From: Sipunculus nudus
Taxonomy: Eukaryota; Annelida; Sipuncula; Golfingiida; Sipunculidae
Reading direction: 5' to 3'
Length of the DNA: 64,000 bases
NCBI GenBank assembly: GCA_026874595.1
Contig: CM049314.1
Span: 26,111,729-26,175,728, forward strand
Shown piece by piece: positions 1 through 12,671 of this stretch. Every line of letters begins with the position of its first letter. Position 1 is the stretch's first letter. The position numbers were made by a program, and so were the translations under genes. The notes under the pieces are model-generated. The model saw nothing but the letters and a program-made list of their open reading frames with translations, searched no databases and had not been told where the DNA came from.

Positions 1-24
1 ATTTTTTTGGAGCGGGGGATGAGA

Positions 25-64
<40 letters not shown>
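25..64. repeat. (AT)n-(GT)n compound microsatellite
   Basis: About eleven AT dinucleotides run directly into about nine GT dinucleotides. It is a simple-sequence tract with no coding potential, and length polymorphism is expected. Confidence 0.95.
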
Positions 65-680
65 ATAAGGTAATGAAGTGTAAGTTCATGTATTGCAAGT
101 GGAAATTTGTATCCGATGATTCTATACATGCAATGACGTATGGATGTACATAATATTTATATATTATTACTAAATATTTGCTTTCATATTTTATATATTT
201 ATATATTATTACTATATATTTGCTTTCATATTTTGTATAAATGATATATATAAAACAATATATCCATTGTCAGAATACAACAAGATATTTGCACATACAA
301 TTTAGTATGCAAGTGAAAGTGACATAAGATATGAATTCAGTGTATGCTATTATGAAGTACTTCTGGAGACATTCATAGGAACACTGGAGTCAGCTATAAA
401 TGTGAATGTAGGAAAAAAAATAAATTTCAATGTATAACTAATTGAATCATGATCATGGTCATATTATATTTAAAAAAAAAGGTTTATTACCGGGTTACAA
501 ACGTTTAAACATAGTTTACCTTGTTTTGAAGTACTTGGGAAATTATCAATTGAAATACCGATATGCATTGTATTTTATATGTTATATTTCAAAATAATTG
601 ATTATTTTCTTATAGATACAAATATAATAAAATGAAATTGAATTTCTTGAAATAAAAAAATTTAAAACTGTGCGTATTCT

Positions 681-735
<55 letters not shown>

Positions 736-1839
736 TCATATTAATGATTCTGCATTATCAAATGTTACTTTGATGATGTGTTTCATTCCCTGTGGCGTTC
801 TGTCATCAAGCTAGTCTAAACATGTTTCTGTCCTTAAATCTAGACCATCAAATAAATAATTATACAAAAACACATATCTTTACTGCCTTAGATTGTGTTG
901 ATCAAGTTTTTGAGCAAATAAGAAAACAGTAAAATATTTAACTGGCATAATTTACTTAGGGAGAGACTGTTCTATATAATTTATATAGTTATTAAGTATA
1001 TTGATTGCCCTATATATAACTATTGTATATCTAATTATCAGATTAAAAGATAAATATTAACACCCTTCAGTGCATTTAGATCAATTAAGCCACGAATATT
1101 TGATTCTTCAACCAAGTTACTTATATTATTATCATCCAATAATCCTCCACTATATGCTAATGAATTCTAACCAATGTTTTTCTACATTTGACCCAGCCTT
1201 CTGGGTGGAGCAATATATGCGCGAGCGTGACCTCTTGCCAGTCAATATTTGCCTCTTGATATTAGGTCACGTAGTTAACATAAATGAATCGGGGTGACAC
1301 TAAATACTGCATAGGAGTGAGTTTACCTTCGCTTCCTGTGATCACACCCTGACAAACATGGCACATAGGTCAGTCGAACTCGAATCCGTTATTCAGCTAT
1401 GAGGTAAGAACCAAAATAATAATTTTATGCTAAATGTTTTGTGTTGGTTCATGTGAACGCGTCTTTAATGTTTTGGACCTTACCTTAAAGGTAAATTTAT
1501 CTAAAAAATATAAATATATTTAGATTGCTCAAAAAACAATCATAGGTGCTGCAGACATAGTTCTATTTAAATATAATTATTTTTGAGTGTCAACCTAGAC
1601 GAATAACATTTGATGTTTGATATCAGTGATTTTGATATTAAACGAATAAGCGTTTGTAGGCTGAGTAGATTTTTATAACAGTTATAGGCTTGTACAAATA
1701 TGGCTTTTAGGCGAATAGACAAATTATGAATAGGCTTACCGTGTCCACTCGGACATGACAACTAAGAACACACAAAGCGTGCTTTTTAGGTAAACAAAAG
1801 CGTCGTTAATTTTCTGTTTCATCTAATTTATGTTGATGC
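65..1839. other. AT-rich spacer without recognisable gene
   Basis: I see no conserved protein-like frame here, only short AT-driven open frames, an AT microsatellite at 683-729, and scattered TTTATATATT motifs near 160-260. A somewhat less AT-rich patch lies at 1,180-1,400. No convincing exon boundary or RNA gene was seen. Confidence 0.6.
683..729. repeat. (AT)n microsatellite
   Basis: About 23 uninterrupted AT dinucleotides embedded in AT-rich spacer. Confidence 0.97.
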
Positions 1840-2500
1840 TCCTTTTAATTGAAACTATGGAGTCTTCAGTTCCTAGAGTGATTCTTTGGCATTAACTAGA
1901 AATAAAAAAAAGTCAAACGTCATAATCCATACAATCAATTCTTTGTCAATAAAATCCTGATATTTTGATACCACAAAAGTGTGATATATTACGGATGCAT
2001 AGAGTAATTAAGTGAATCTTAAACTTCCCATCTTTGAAGGAAAACATATAACACGAGAAAGAATAAGTTACACAAAGATAATACTGATTGACTAATATTT
2101 TAAAACACATTAATATTTTCACCAATGCTGAATAACAAAATCGATTCACTACCTGGGAGGGTGGTTTACAACCGTTTGAGAAATATTTACAATAATTAAA
2201 ATACACAAGTTTAACATATTTAAATGCCCTGATATTAAAAAAAAACTGTAAAAAAATCATATTAAGCTAATCTCTCTCCCAAGATGAATCAATACATCTT
2301 AAGCTAGATTATAACTCATTCTAACTACATGCCGTTGGTTGTTATTTCTTTCAAATTTCTAATTAATCAAACTTTTTTTTCGAAAAAAAAAAAATACCCA
2401 GGCAAAAGGTTCAATTTATTTTCAAAGAGAATAAATAATTGCCGACAGAAAATCAACATCATAGATTTTTCTGCTGAAGTCAGTGATTTCTTTGTCACTC
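1840..2500. repeat. Diverged ~1-kb tandem duplication, copy 1
   Basis: This stretch shares ordered blocks with 2,806-3,570. Shared landmarks include the phrases ATAGAGTAATTAA, CATCTTTGAAGGAAAA, CATGCTGAATAACAAAAT (one base differs here), CCGTTTGAGAAATAT, CATTCTAACTACATG and CAGAAAATCAACATCAT, all in the same order and orientation about 1.0 kb apart. The copies differ by many substitutions and small indels, so this is an old duplication. No coding constraint is visible; the 104-codon minus-strand frame at 1,946-2,260 is not preserved in copy 2. Confidence 0.75.
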
Positions 2501-2805
2501 TGATGGCATTGATACGAATTCAATGATTTTTTATACTTTATACTCAATACAGTATGAGCTAACTTAACATATAGAAATATTACCTATCATATATCCTGTT
2601 CCAAAATTTTCTTACTGCCCTTCACAGAATGAATAAATAATTAATTTTGAATAACCTGTAAAGGTTTAAATTTCGCGGAAATAACGGATAGCAATGCAGT
2701 GAGTCATATACAAAGAAAATGCCAAGGTTTCATTTTTTTTTTCAAATTAATTTGACATAAAGGCGATGCATGCATTAATGAATGATTTTTCATATGGATA
2801 TTTAA

Positions 2806-3570
2806 TTATTATTAAGTCTTTAATTCTAATAGTTATCCTTTGGTATTTTCTAAGTTAAAAAAAAATCAAAATCCATTCAGTCAATAATGTGTGACTAAAA
2901 CTGCAAATCTCAGAACGTTACAATATATCTTTATAATCAGAGCCTGTGTTAAGCAGATTTTAACAGATCATAAACACCCTGTTTTTTTATACCAACAAAG
3001 GTATAACACATAACAGCTGTATAGAGTAATTAAATGAATCTTTGAAGTATAAACTCACATCTTTGAAGGAAAAATTTAATATAAGAAAATATGAATAATT
3101 GGAAAAATATTATACCAACTGAATAAAATTTTCAAATACAGGAAAATTTTTACTCATGCTGAATAACAAAATAAAAACCACCAATTCGGAGGGCGGTTCA
3201 CGTCCGTTTGAGAAATATGTTAAATATATACTGTTAAATATATATATATATATATATACAATGTTAAATATATTCTATTTTTATATATTTTAAATATATA
3301 CTGATATTCTATAAGCCTAATAAAATCATATTATGTTAATATCTGTCCCCAAAACGATTCAATACATTCGGTACATCTTTAGCTATATTCTAACTTATTC
3401 TAACTACATGAATGTGATTGCTATTTTGATTGAATCTCTGATTTTAAAACGTTTTCTAAAGATACCCAAGCCAAATATACATTTTATTTGAAGCTAGAAT
3501 AAATATATCCAAACAGAAAATCAACATCATATGTTTTCCTTCCGAAGTCAATGATATACAATCGTTAACT
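2806..3570. repeat. Diverged ~1-kb tandem duplication, copy 2
   Basis: This is the second copy of the block at 1,840-2,500, with the landmark phrases in the same order. It has acquired a TA microsatellite around 3,237-3,259 and small indels. The two copies lie close together (about 300 bp apart), consistent with an old tandem duplication. The function is unknown; it may be part of an unrecognised transposon. Confidence 0.75.
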
Positions 3571-3794
3571 TGATTGTATTGAGATATGTATATATAATGA
3601 TATCATGACAGCGGATATCAGACTGCATCATTGTTAATTGAACTCAATTTCGATTGAGCGTGTCACAGAGTTTACTTTGGATATGAACTACCGTTACTGA
3701 GTATAGCCTCTTCATAGCCCGAACGTTCAAATTCCATTCATGAATTAGAATTGGAGTCCGAATACCTGTAGTGTAGAGTTTTCCTTTAATTCGA

Positions 3795-4010
3795 CACAAC
3801 CCCAAAAGGTTACCCTACCCGAATTAGAAAGGGGATCTATTCAAATTACCTAATAATACTTGATGTGATTATCTCATAGATCCCCATGACGTCGTTTGAG
3901 AATTGACATTCCTTAACCTTCCAAGCATGGCTTGACAGGCTGTAAACAAGTCTGTGACCGGACCTTTGTTACAATGACATCACAAAGGTAAGAATTACCT
4001 TTTGGGTGTG
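3795..4010. mobile_element. MITE candidate with imperfect ~15-bp terminal inverted repeats
   Basis: The left end reads CACAACCCCAAAAGGT (3,795-3,810). The right end, ACCTTTTGGGTGTG (3,997-4,010), is its inverted complement apart from two extra bases on the left. The interior has no ORF. An internal hairpin (ACCTTTGT at 3,962-3,969 with ACAAAGGT at 3,981-3,988) lies near the right end. The size and lack of coding fit a non-autonomous DNA transposon. No clear target-site duplication was established, so the class is uncertain. Confidence 0.4.
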
Positions 4011-6373
4011 CCAGGTCACCAAAAAATATCCAAATAGCTGGAGCCAATGCTTTGACCTACCTCAATTAATCAGAATCTACATGCACATATGTTCGTGGGA
4101 AGTATATTTATGACCAAGTGAAAAAAATGCAGGGATATATTACTAAAAAGAATAAAAAAATACAATTCTATCGAAAAATCGATCCGTTTCTGACTCAAAG
4201 CAAATGCAGAGTTAATACTAGTGACACTACATTCAAATCATAATTGATCTTATATTTGCGGGTGCACTTCGCCAGTGTAAATTAAGCATACATATATTTT
4301 TGAATATTATTAGTGCCATAACCAGCATATCTGTATTCCAAACTAGGCTTTCGCAAAACATGGGCGTGTAAATGGTAGCTATTTTAATATTTGTAAATTC
4401 ATCACTTGCAGCCCAGTGCTAAGAACCACATTCTTAATCGAAAGAAAAAAGTGGCAGTAACAGCATTTTCTGATGCCTACCAAAGGTCTATTTTGTACAG
4501 CTAAGCCCAACGGTGATATATCTATCTCAGTGTTATAACCCACAACCAAATTCTTTTTTATAAACAACAAAAGAGTCCCTCAATTTTCAGATGCAACATA
4601 CGTATTAATTGCTTTTCTTATGATAATCAGTTACATAATACATCCTAAAAAAACTTATCTTGGCATGCTTTCCAGGTAAATACGTACATCTGACTTCATT
4701 GTGCTTGTTTATTTTGACTTTTAAAATGATCGAATCTATTATCTCAAGTTTACCAGATAAAGCAGCTGGAAATTATATTCTTTAACCAAATAACCGTTAC
4801 TGTTTTAAACATGTAATACTGTGTCCTTCTACTTACGTATATGAATGAAACCCACTAATATTGTTCAAAAATATTTTCAACATACATTTAAAGCACCTTA
4901 CAGTAATAACAAAAATTACCAGCACCTTTAAACCTTTTAGACTCATGACATTACAAACGCTTATGATGTCTCCGTAACTGTTACTGTAGCACTTAGGGAC
5001 ATCTTGAATTGAGATTCAAGACCAAAATTATGCAATTTATTTTTAATATTTCTGGACAAGTTTTTCTCATTTTCATTTGAGCAGAGATACGTTAAGCTTA
5101 CCGTTATCTCTAAGGTGACAATATGTCTTGTTTCTCTCTCTCTCTCTCATTTTTTTCTTTCTCTCTCATTTTCTCATCTTTATCTCTCTCACTCTCTCTC
5201 TCTGTATGTAACAACTTCCTGTATGATCAGTTAAGATTTCCGGTAATTCAGGAAATGATCGAGTCAAAGCTTAGTCATTACATAAAATGTTTAAATGATA
5301 ACATACAACGGTAGAATAAAACAGTGCATTTATTTTATGCTGCCGACATGTGATATTTAATCTTTATTATAAAGTATATGTAAAGATTTGTAAATATTAT
5401 CAAAAATTTAAGCTTAGTACTTGTATATTCAAATTGAATAAAGCCCAAGTTTAGTCATAACTTGTTAAAAACACCAGATTACCTTTCTTACAACGGTGAT
5501 AGAAATGATTTAATAAATACATGTTGGACGGCATGTTTACCCACACGTTCTGTCCTTATCCCTCATATTTGTTGGGATGTGTGAAACCTAGTCTAAACTA
5601 TGTTTGTTATAAACTTATACAGGCGAACCTCCAAGTAAATACCTCTTGAATGGTGATGTGGATGGATATATGAACATTATCGGTTGTTTACCACGATATC
5701 AACACAGTCAAATCTATTGACTTTACATTGCATTTTCCCGTATCCGGGTTCACAGCTTAGGTAGGCGTACCAGTCAAATATAACTTCGCACGGATATTTG
5801 TGTTCACGGGCTAAACCTAAATTCATATAGCTTTGGCAAGAGTCATAGCAAAGTGTCAAATGTCACATGAGACACTCCCTTTGGAATCAGTGCTGGCTTA
5901 GCGCTTGTGCATTTACCCGCTTCTATGTTGAGGACTTGTAGCTGTTTAGTGTAACATATTGCTCTAGACCGGTCCTACTACAATATATGTAATACCTAAC
6001 CGAATTTTAGAGAGCATCCAAAATCCATTAGGTTTCATGATTGGTTGTTATCCACTTTTCCTGAGGACAAAGGGATTCTTTTTTAACCAAATTATCATGC
6101 ATTTCTGCCCGAAAAGGTCAAATCGCACTAAAATCAGGAGGATCTTAATGGGTATAAGTTAATGCGTATATGCAAAAATGCATCTGAGAATAATTGACAT
6201 ATTTATAATGCATCAACCTCCTACGATTGTCATTTTCTCCATTGCGGTGTAAATTATTATCACATTCATCAAATGGATTACCTATAATTATCAACATTAT
6301 CATTGTACTCAGCCAAGATTTTCCCAATTATAATTTAGTAGTCATTTAAAATGTGATGTATTATACTAATATT
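4011..6373. other. AT-rich spacer without recognisable gene
   Basis: Apart from the CT-rich tract at 5,131-5,203, nothing here looks like an exon, RNA gene or known repeat. Open frames are short and have no recognisable motifs. Confidence 0.55.
5131..5203. repeat. (CT)n-rich imperfect microsatellite
   Basis: Runs of CT dinucleotides are interrupted by T-rich segments. The overlapping 63-codon plus-strand frame with Ser-Leu-Ser-Leu runs is a product of this tract and not a gene. Confidence 0.9.
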
Positions 6374-6545
6374 ACAGTGAAACCTGTCTCATGAGACCAC
6401 CCGCTGGACTGTCCAAGCATGGTCTAAATTCACAGGTGGTCTTAATAGATAGGTCAGTTATAACTTATGTGATGCTCTCGGTAAACTTAAGGATAGTCCT
6501 AATACACAGGTGGTCTTATTTGAGAGATGGTCCTTTAAAACAGGC
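6374..6545. repeat. Dispersed GGTGGTCTTA-type repeat
   Basis: The block opens with ACAGTGAAACCTGTCTCATG, contains GACCACCC, and then has ACAGGTGGTCTTA twice, followed by GAGATGGTCCTTT. I recognise the general pattern (CAGTGAAACCTGTCT followed by repeated GGTGGTCTTA) as a short interspersed sequence common in invertebrate genomes. The family name and mechanism are not known to me. The overlapping 85-codon frame is judged spurious. Confidence 0.55.
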
Positions 6546-8389
6546 TCCAATCACCTCATTCGGAAACAAAAAATTACTTGGTACTATATTAAAGTTTTTT
6601 TTTGCTGCTAATGTCAGTTATGAAACACAACTTGCGCTATGTTCATAGAGCAGTTTTTATCATTTTATTTTTACCAGTGAAAAAAAAATTAAAGTTTTTT
6701 AAGTATCTCCACTGCACGCAGATGGAATAATATTTAAGCATCACATTGAATTAATATTGAGGTGTATTGACGAAATGGTATGTCATTTTTAAATGGTTTT
6801 AAATGGTTAAATGTATTGTGGATAAATGACGTGTACATGTATTTCGATCCAAACTGTCATGTTTTTTGGATGACCGTGCTTATGTACATATACGACATGT
6901 ATTTAAACCATAAATTTGATACTCTGTTCATGGTCATGTTTCATTTTCGAATTGAATTAAGTTAGTACATTTAATGTATGGGCTGCTGATTTAATTTTCT
7001 GTGTGCATTTATACCTTGGAAGTTGCATCTACATGGTATTATTGTGATATTTGCTGTTTAAGATATAAATGTTAGCTGTAACAACAATAGAAAATATTTG
7101 AATTTTGTACATTATTGTATAATTCCGTTGACAGCTGAACACAGATTTAAGGATGATTAAAGGTATGAGTGGTTATTGTTATCCTGGATAGTTTTTGGTC
7201 GGCTGTCGGATTTTAATAACCAATAACCATTATTATATTTTTAACTAATGATATATATTTACATTGTCATGGGTGGTCAATATGTTTAAACAGGTTATGC
7301 GAATAGTATGTCACGATTTGTTACTTTATATATCATTTTAGATGGTCGTATTGACAGCCACTCAAGCCATAAGTGTTACATAGGTTATTAGTTGCAGCTT
7401 GCAAAAAGCTGCACAGTGGTAAATTGGGTAGTGAATTAATTAAACGAATATCATTTGCCCCATCAAAATATAAAACAAAGAAAATAAAAGCACAAATAAA
7501 ATAATTCCGAATGCATGAAACTTGATATTTGGTTTCGCCACAGTTCACAGCTTCAATAAAGGTCAACAGTTACATTGGTCATCGTCTTTACAGTATAAAC
7601 ATAAACATTGTCTTCTTTTCAGCATTCTCAGTGCGCTGATCCCTGGAACTTGGAGCTAATTTGTGAGTACAGATTCTTGTAAACAATCTTTAATGACACC
7701 TATAAGTAAAACTATTAGCACGTTCTGAGTATTCTTTCGGATATCTTTGAAATTCCAACCTTCTATTCACCGGTCTATTCCTAATAACAGCTTTATGTGA
7801 TAGCAGAAAAGCCACGAACCCGTTATTAATGAAGCGTATTGCCACTCATCCTTAAATAAAAGAAAAAAATGTTACTGCTTTTTCACATGTCAACGAAAGT
7901 TAGACTTTGTGAAGCTACGGTACGACCAACAGGAGATACATTGCAAATAAACAAAAACAGATAAGCCAAATAGGTTCGCTCGCTGGATATGTTTTTTATT
8001 ATATTATTTCATCATTAGATCATAGTTTCACCATGCAGTAAGAAACAGTTATATGGCTAGCACCTTGTAGCCAATAAGGTATGTATTTACACAATATTAT
8101 AACGCCACCGAAACTGTTGTTCTAAGGAAAATCACAAACTGCGATTCCGGGAATCTGTCGGTTCCTTGATGCATATTTTTATATTTTCGGTGTTCTCAAC
8201 AAAAGAGAGGTACCTATACATATTTACACTGTTGCAAATGTGTAGAGATATATAAAGATGTCTCTAAAAAGACCATATATAATTTCATGTTGCAAAACAA
8301 GACCTATGTATTCCGAAATTTTGTATTTTTCTACAGAAATATATGAACACAGTGTGCAAGTGGTAGCTTCCCTTTTAAAATTCGTTATG
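6546..8389. other. AT-rich spacer without recognisable gene
   Basis: No exon-like or RNA-like signal was found. The stretch at 7,600-8,250 is slightly less AT-rich but gives no convincing reading frame. Confidence 0.55.
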
Positions 8390-9365
8390 ATGGGCAATCA
8401 TGAGCTCATCTCAGGTGTTGAAGGAGATTTACCCAAGACCCGTAATATAAAGACAGATGGTTCTAGGTCCAACCATTGTAATATGCGACCCTGTGACTTT
8501 TATAGTAGTACAGTTATGTGTTCACTATAATTCATAGATTTTATGGCAATGTGACCTATTTTTTTTATTTCAGAGGAGATTTACCCAGCATTTTCTTCAA
8601 TTTTGCGTTCAAAGGTTTTAAATCCACCAATTATGAGTCGTTCCTATCAGACTTTCACAGGACTATAATGTTTAAATTTTTTTTCCTATAGCCCGCAGAA
8701 TATAGTCAAAGTGACCTAATTTCATGTGTTTCATGACTCCCTAAATATAAAAGATTCCTAGCCTAAATGATACAATTTGTGCCTCGTCTTATCGTCTAAT
8801 AGCTAAAAGTCATGTTTTCAGTGCATAACGCACATGATATACGTTATAATGAGCTAATTTCAGGTTTTAACAAATAAAATAGCTCCCAGGATGTTGCGTT
8901 AGGAGTTTCTAGGACAAACGGTTTCAATATTTGCCCTCATACATTCAGGGTGCTGAAGTGATGTATTTTCCTATAACTTACAGGATACAGGTATCTGTGA
9001 CCTTAAGTCTTGTTTAAAAGAACATTTGCCTAGAACATAGCTGTTAGTCTAGAAGATTCTACGCCTAATCAATACAATTTATGCCCTGTTTGACTCTCTG
9101 GGAGTTCAGTCTCATGTTTCCGATCCTGAGCTCTTAGAACATAGGTCAACATGGCCTAATTTCAGATGTCGAAGAAGATTTACCCAGGACTCTTTGGATG
9201 TACAGTAAGAAATGTTTTAGGTGTAACGGGTACTAATTGTGCCCTGTTCACGGACGCCCGACCAGACGGTCCTAGAACGGGACGGTCGATTGACAACGGA
9301 CAGAGGGTGATCGCTAAAGCTGACCTACAGTTCACTGAGCTAATAAAAGTTGAATATTCAGACCT
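8390..9365. repeat. Diverged ~150-bp satellite, about six units
   Basis: A degenerate phrase resembling GATTCTAGGCCTAA followed by TACAATTTGTGCCCT recurs near 8,461, 8,752, 8,908, 9,053 and 9,208, that is about every 150 bp. A second phrase, GACCTAATTTCA followed by GGAGATTTACCCA, recurs between them (8,420, 8,575, 9,150-9,190). Units are strongly diverged. A single-unit relic appears near 58,785. The frames at 8,258-8,530 and 9,166-9,372 fall inside or at the edge of the repeat and are not treated as genes. A Helitron-like element with an internal satellite is one possible carrier, but no Helitron ends were identified. Confidence 0.6.
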
Positions 9366-11239
9366 ATATTAGTTACCTCAGGGGTGCAAAGAGGCTGATT
9401 TTTATAGTTTAGTTTTACATATCCACTATATTTCAATACAAGATAAACAAAAATGTAAAATTGCACACATATACAAATGTACAACATGTTGTGACAGTTG
9501 AAGTGGCAAAGGAAACCTTGGGTTGTCCTCGTTGTGGCTGTCCACAAGTTTTATAGATAGGTTTCCGAGAGGTGATACAGTTTTTTGCTGACGTTTGCTT
9601 TGTAACTCATTCGTGCTTTCTATGCGTCGGTCCATGATGGTTTGACGGGAACATGCTTGTAAACTTTAGTGATCTTTTGTTGTTCCAATCGAAGATGGTA
9701 TTACAGTTTTCGTTTTTTATGGTGTATATTGTTTGAGGCACTGCCGAAATTGTCACAATAACAGACAATATCAGGTAGCTAGACTGACGTCTGGCAACGG
9801 CAGTCAAAACAAAGAGTAAACATCGTATTGACACAATGACAGTCTACCGCGATGGACACTAGATCGGGGAGTTGGTAGTCGGCATGATAATCGTATTTGT
9901 GTACTCACTAATTAGTTTCGTTTGGTCAAGACCAATTAACAGACATAAGCCTGTGCAAGTCGCTCAGCTCTTACTTCGACTGTAAGCGCGTCATTGGCTA
10001 CACTGCTGTCAATGAATCGAGTGTGTGGCGGGGCCTGCCCTACCAGCATGGACTGCCACTGTTAGTACACATCCGCCTTGGACGTGTGTTGTGTTGGTAA
10101 TTAATTTATCAAGTTTAAGTTAGGAATTAATTTTGTTACCGGATTCACCTTTTCACCATAATATTGAAAAGGAAATGACCTAAAAATACCCCCGTTTAAA
10201 AAACTGATTATTTTAGGGTTTACAAATCACGTTAGGAACTTAAGTAACCATGTGAGCTATGATATGCATACAATTAAATTGCAAATGTACACCTGATAAA
10301 TCACATTCGTATTTCTGTAGTCAAAGTCCATGTATACATTCTCCCTTTAAAAATAAAACAAAAGGCGACCATGACCCGAATGACCTATCCAATCACTTCT
10401 CATGAATATTTAAAAAAAAGCTGATACATGACCGCCACTTGACGATTTGCAAACATTTCTGTGAATTATCCACAAGTCTCAGCTCGCTAAGTATCTATCA
10501 TTTAAACCTACAGGGTGAGCAGTAATATTTGTGGTAGGTTTATCACTAAAATGTGGAACTTTTATTATTAATTTACCTTCGGATGGCATTTCATGTCATG
10601 GATATAATGCTGTTTAAATAAATGAAGTATGATCATTTACTGCAAAGTTATTGCATAATTCTTCTTTAAGAGAAGAGGCATACTTGACCCATCTTTTCAT
10701 GAAAAAAATATGACCACTGGCCAGCACCAGGCGTGGCCTGGCAGGCTGCCATCTACTTTTGGGGCGTCCTCATATGTCACGGCTTAATGGTGGTTCACAT
10801 ACACAACTATCACCACAGTCGTTATCACTTCCAACTCTGAGGCATTATGAATGTTAAACTCACAATTTCACATTGGGTGATATAAGGAACAAGGAAAGTC
10901 ATATAAAATTAAAATACAAATTGATTTTTAATAAGTATGTTATTAGAAATTATTCTTAAAAATTTGAATATAAAAATATATGTTGTTTTGATTTCACACA
11001 ATAGTATTATTTTTATGCACGCATGGTTATATTTTAAATGATAATGCAAACTAATCAATACTATAAAACCAGAGTGAAACACATCTGGTTGCTGAAAACT
11101 GCAGCCACTACATTACACTTGGGATAAGAAAAATAAATAATATATCAAGGCAGCCTTTTGTACATGTGCCAAAGGGTTAGGCGAGAGGTGTAGTCATGTG
11201 GCTGTACTCCTACACGGGCAGCTTACAGACTACAAGACT

Positions 11240-11242
<3 letters not shown>
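9366..11242. other. Spacer, with a GC-richer patch at 9,840-10,100
   Basis: The patch contains CATTGGCT and GGCGGGGCCTG, which resemble CCAAT-box and GC-box elements. No transcription start, first exon or downstream gene can be supported. The remainder is AT-rich with no recognised feature. Confidence 0.4.

Positions 11243-11288
<46 letters not shown>
11243..11288. repeat. (AT)n microsatellite
   Basis: About 23 AT dinucleotides without interruption. Confidence 0.97.
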
Positions 11289-11291
<3 letters not shown>

Positions 11292-11494
11292 GGAGGGTAT
11301 TGAAAATGTTTAAATTCATTTTTAAAATACATACATTTTGCTATACATTCCAGGCCAATGACCCAAACAAAATGTTTCAGGAAAAATATTAATATTTTGG
11401 TTTATTTTACACAATTCAAATTTAAGAGTTGAAAAATAAAACAAATAAAACTTAATCATTGCCCCATGTGCATCCCCCATTTTTTATGCTGATG

Positions 11495-11509
11495 CCCCCC
11501 CCCCCCCCC
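11495..11509. repeat. Poly-C tract
   Basis: Fifteen consecutive C residues. This is a frequent motif in this window and a likely site of assembly error. Confidence 0.95.
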
Positions 11510-11996
11510 GGGTTTTTAAAGCTTATGCAACAAATGCACACATTGCACAGTATTAAGGTGATCAAACAACTCTATAATTGTGACTGTACAATTAATATCA
11601 GGTAAAAGGCTTCAAACTCAAGCAATGAGGGATGGCCCGAAAGAAGAGACTAAAGCCGCAGCAGGATAAATTAAACCCTGCAACACACTGTCAACAGTTT
11701 GCCGTGTATCACTGTTGGAAGTCCATGGGCATGTTGGTTACATACCAGCCCTGATTGCAAAATGTACATGCAGAGCAGAATTCCTTTTTTTTTGTAAACT
11801 TTACATAAAAAATCTAAGGCTCATGTCTGTTCTGGAGGTTAGTTTGTTTGTTTGTCCTTCTCAGCTAGATGTTTGTTCTGTTCACTGACAGCCTCTGATG
11901 TGTCATTTGGCTTATGTGCCAGGCAATGAAGATGTCTTAACATGGGTGGTTCTCTTCCTTTGGAATGTATCGGAAATGACAAGGACCACTTGCAAC

Positions 11997-11998
<2 letters not shown>

Positions 11999-12058
<60 letters not shown>
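11999..12058. repeat. (TA)n microsatellite
   Basis: About 30 TA dinucleotides. The 63-codon frame containing an Ile-Tyr run across this tract is an artefact of translating the repeat. Confidence 0.97.
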
Positions 12059-12061
<3 letters not shown>

Positions 12062-12364
12062 ACTCCAACACATCATGTTAACAAACTGAAGTCCTCTGTG
12101 CTGTTTTCCAGTCTTAATCTTTATTATGATTAATGGTGGCACCACACACCTTTTGTCATGCATTTCCTCTATCGCAACACCTAGGAAAAACCTATATTTT
12201 ATGTTATGACTTGTTAACTATGAGGAACTATTTAAAGTGTGTCCTAAGGGGGCATTTTCCCCCTAAATCAAACCAAATTAACATTACTTCAAAATGTACT
12301 TCTTGCAGTACAACTTGTCAGGAACTACATAAACAAAATTGTTTAAAGGTATAGTAATAATTAC

Positions 12365-12389
12365 AATAATAAAAATAATAATAATAATT
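12365..12389. repeat. (AAT)n microsatellite
   Basis: A short imperfect AAT trinucleotide run. Confidence 0.85.
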
Positions 12390-12635
12390 ATAGACTTCTT
12401 ATAACTGTCATACCACAGTCACTGATCTCCACCTATCCTCCAACCCCATAATTTTCCACTGTTAGGTCTTTCCAACTACCTACTTTTCCCTTCTCCGCGC
12501 ATAAATGGGTATTCCACTAATCTGTTAATGTCACAAAGAGACGCACATCTTCCCCTTGAAAACACATCCTTCGACCTTTAAAGCCCCATTTTTTTCACGT
12601 TTCTCTGTTGCAATAAATTTTGCTGAATAATGTAG

Positions 12636-12640
<5 letters not shown>

Positions 12641-12671
<31 letters not shown>
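12641..12671. repeat. (TAA)n microsatellite
   Basis: About ten TAA trinucleotides. Confidence 0.95.

Noticed and set aside
9840-10100. Possible promoter or CpG-rich patch
   Set aside because: CCAAT-like and GC-box-like words occur by chance at this size, and no transcript or exon follows that I can support.
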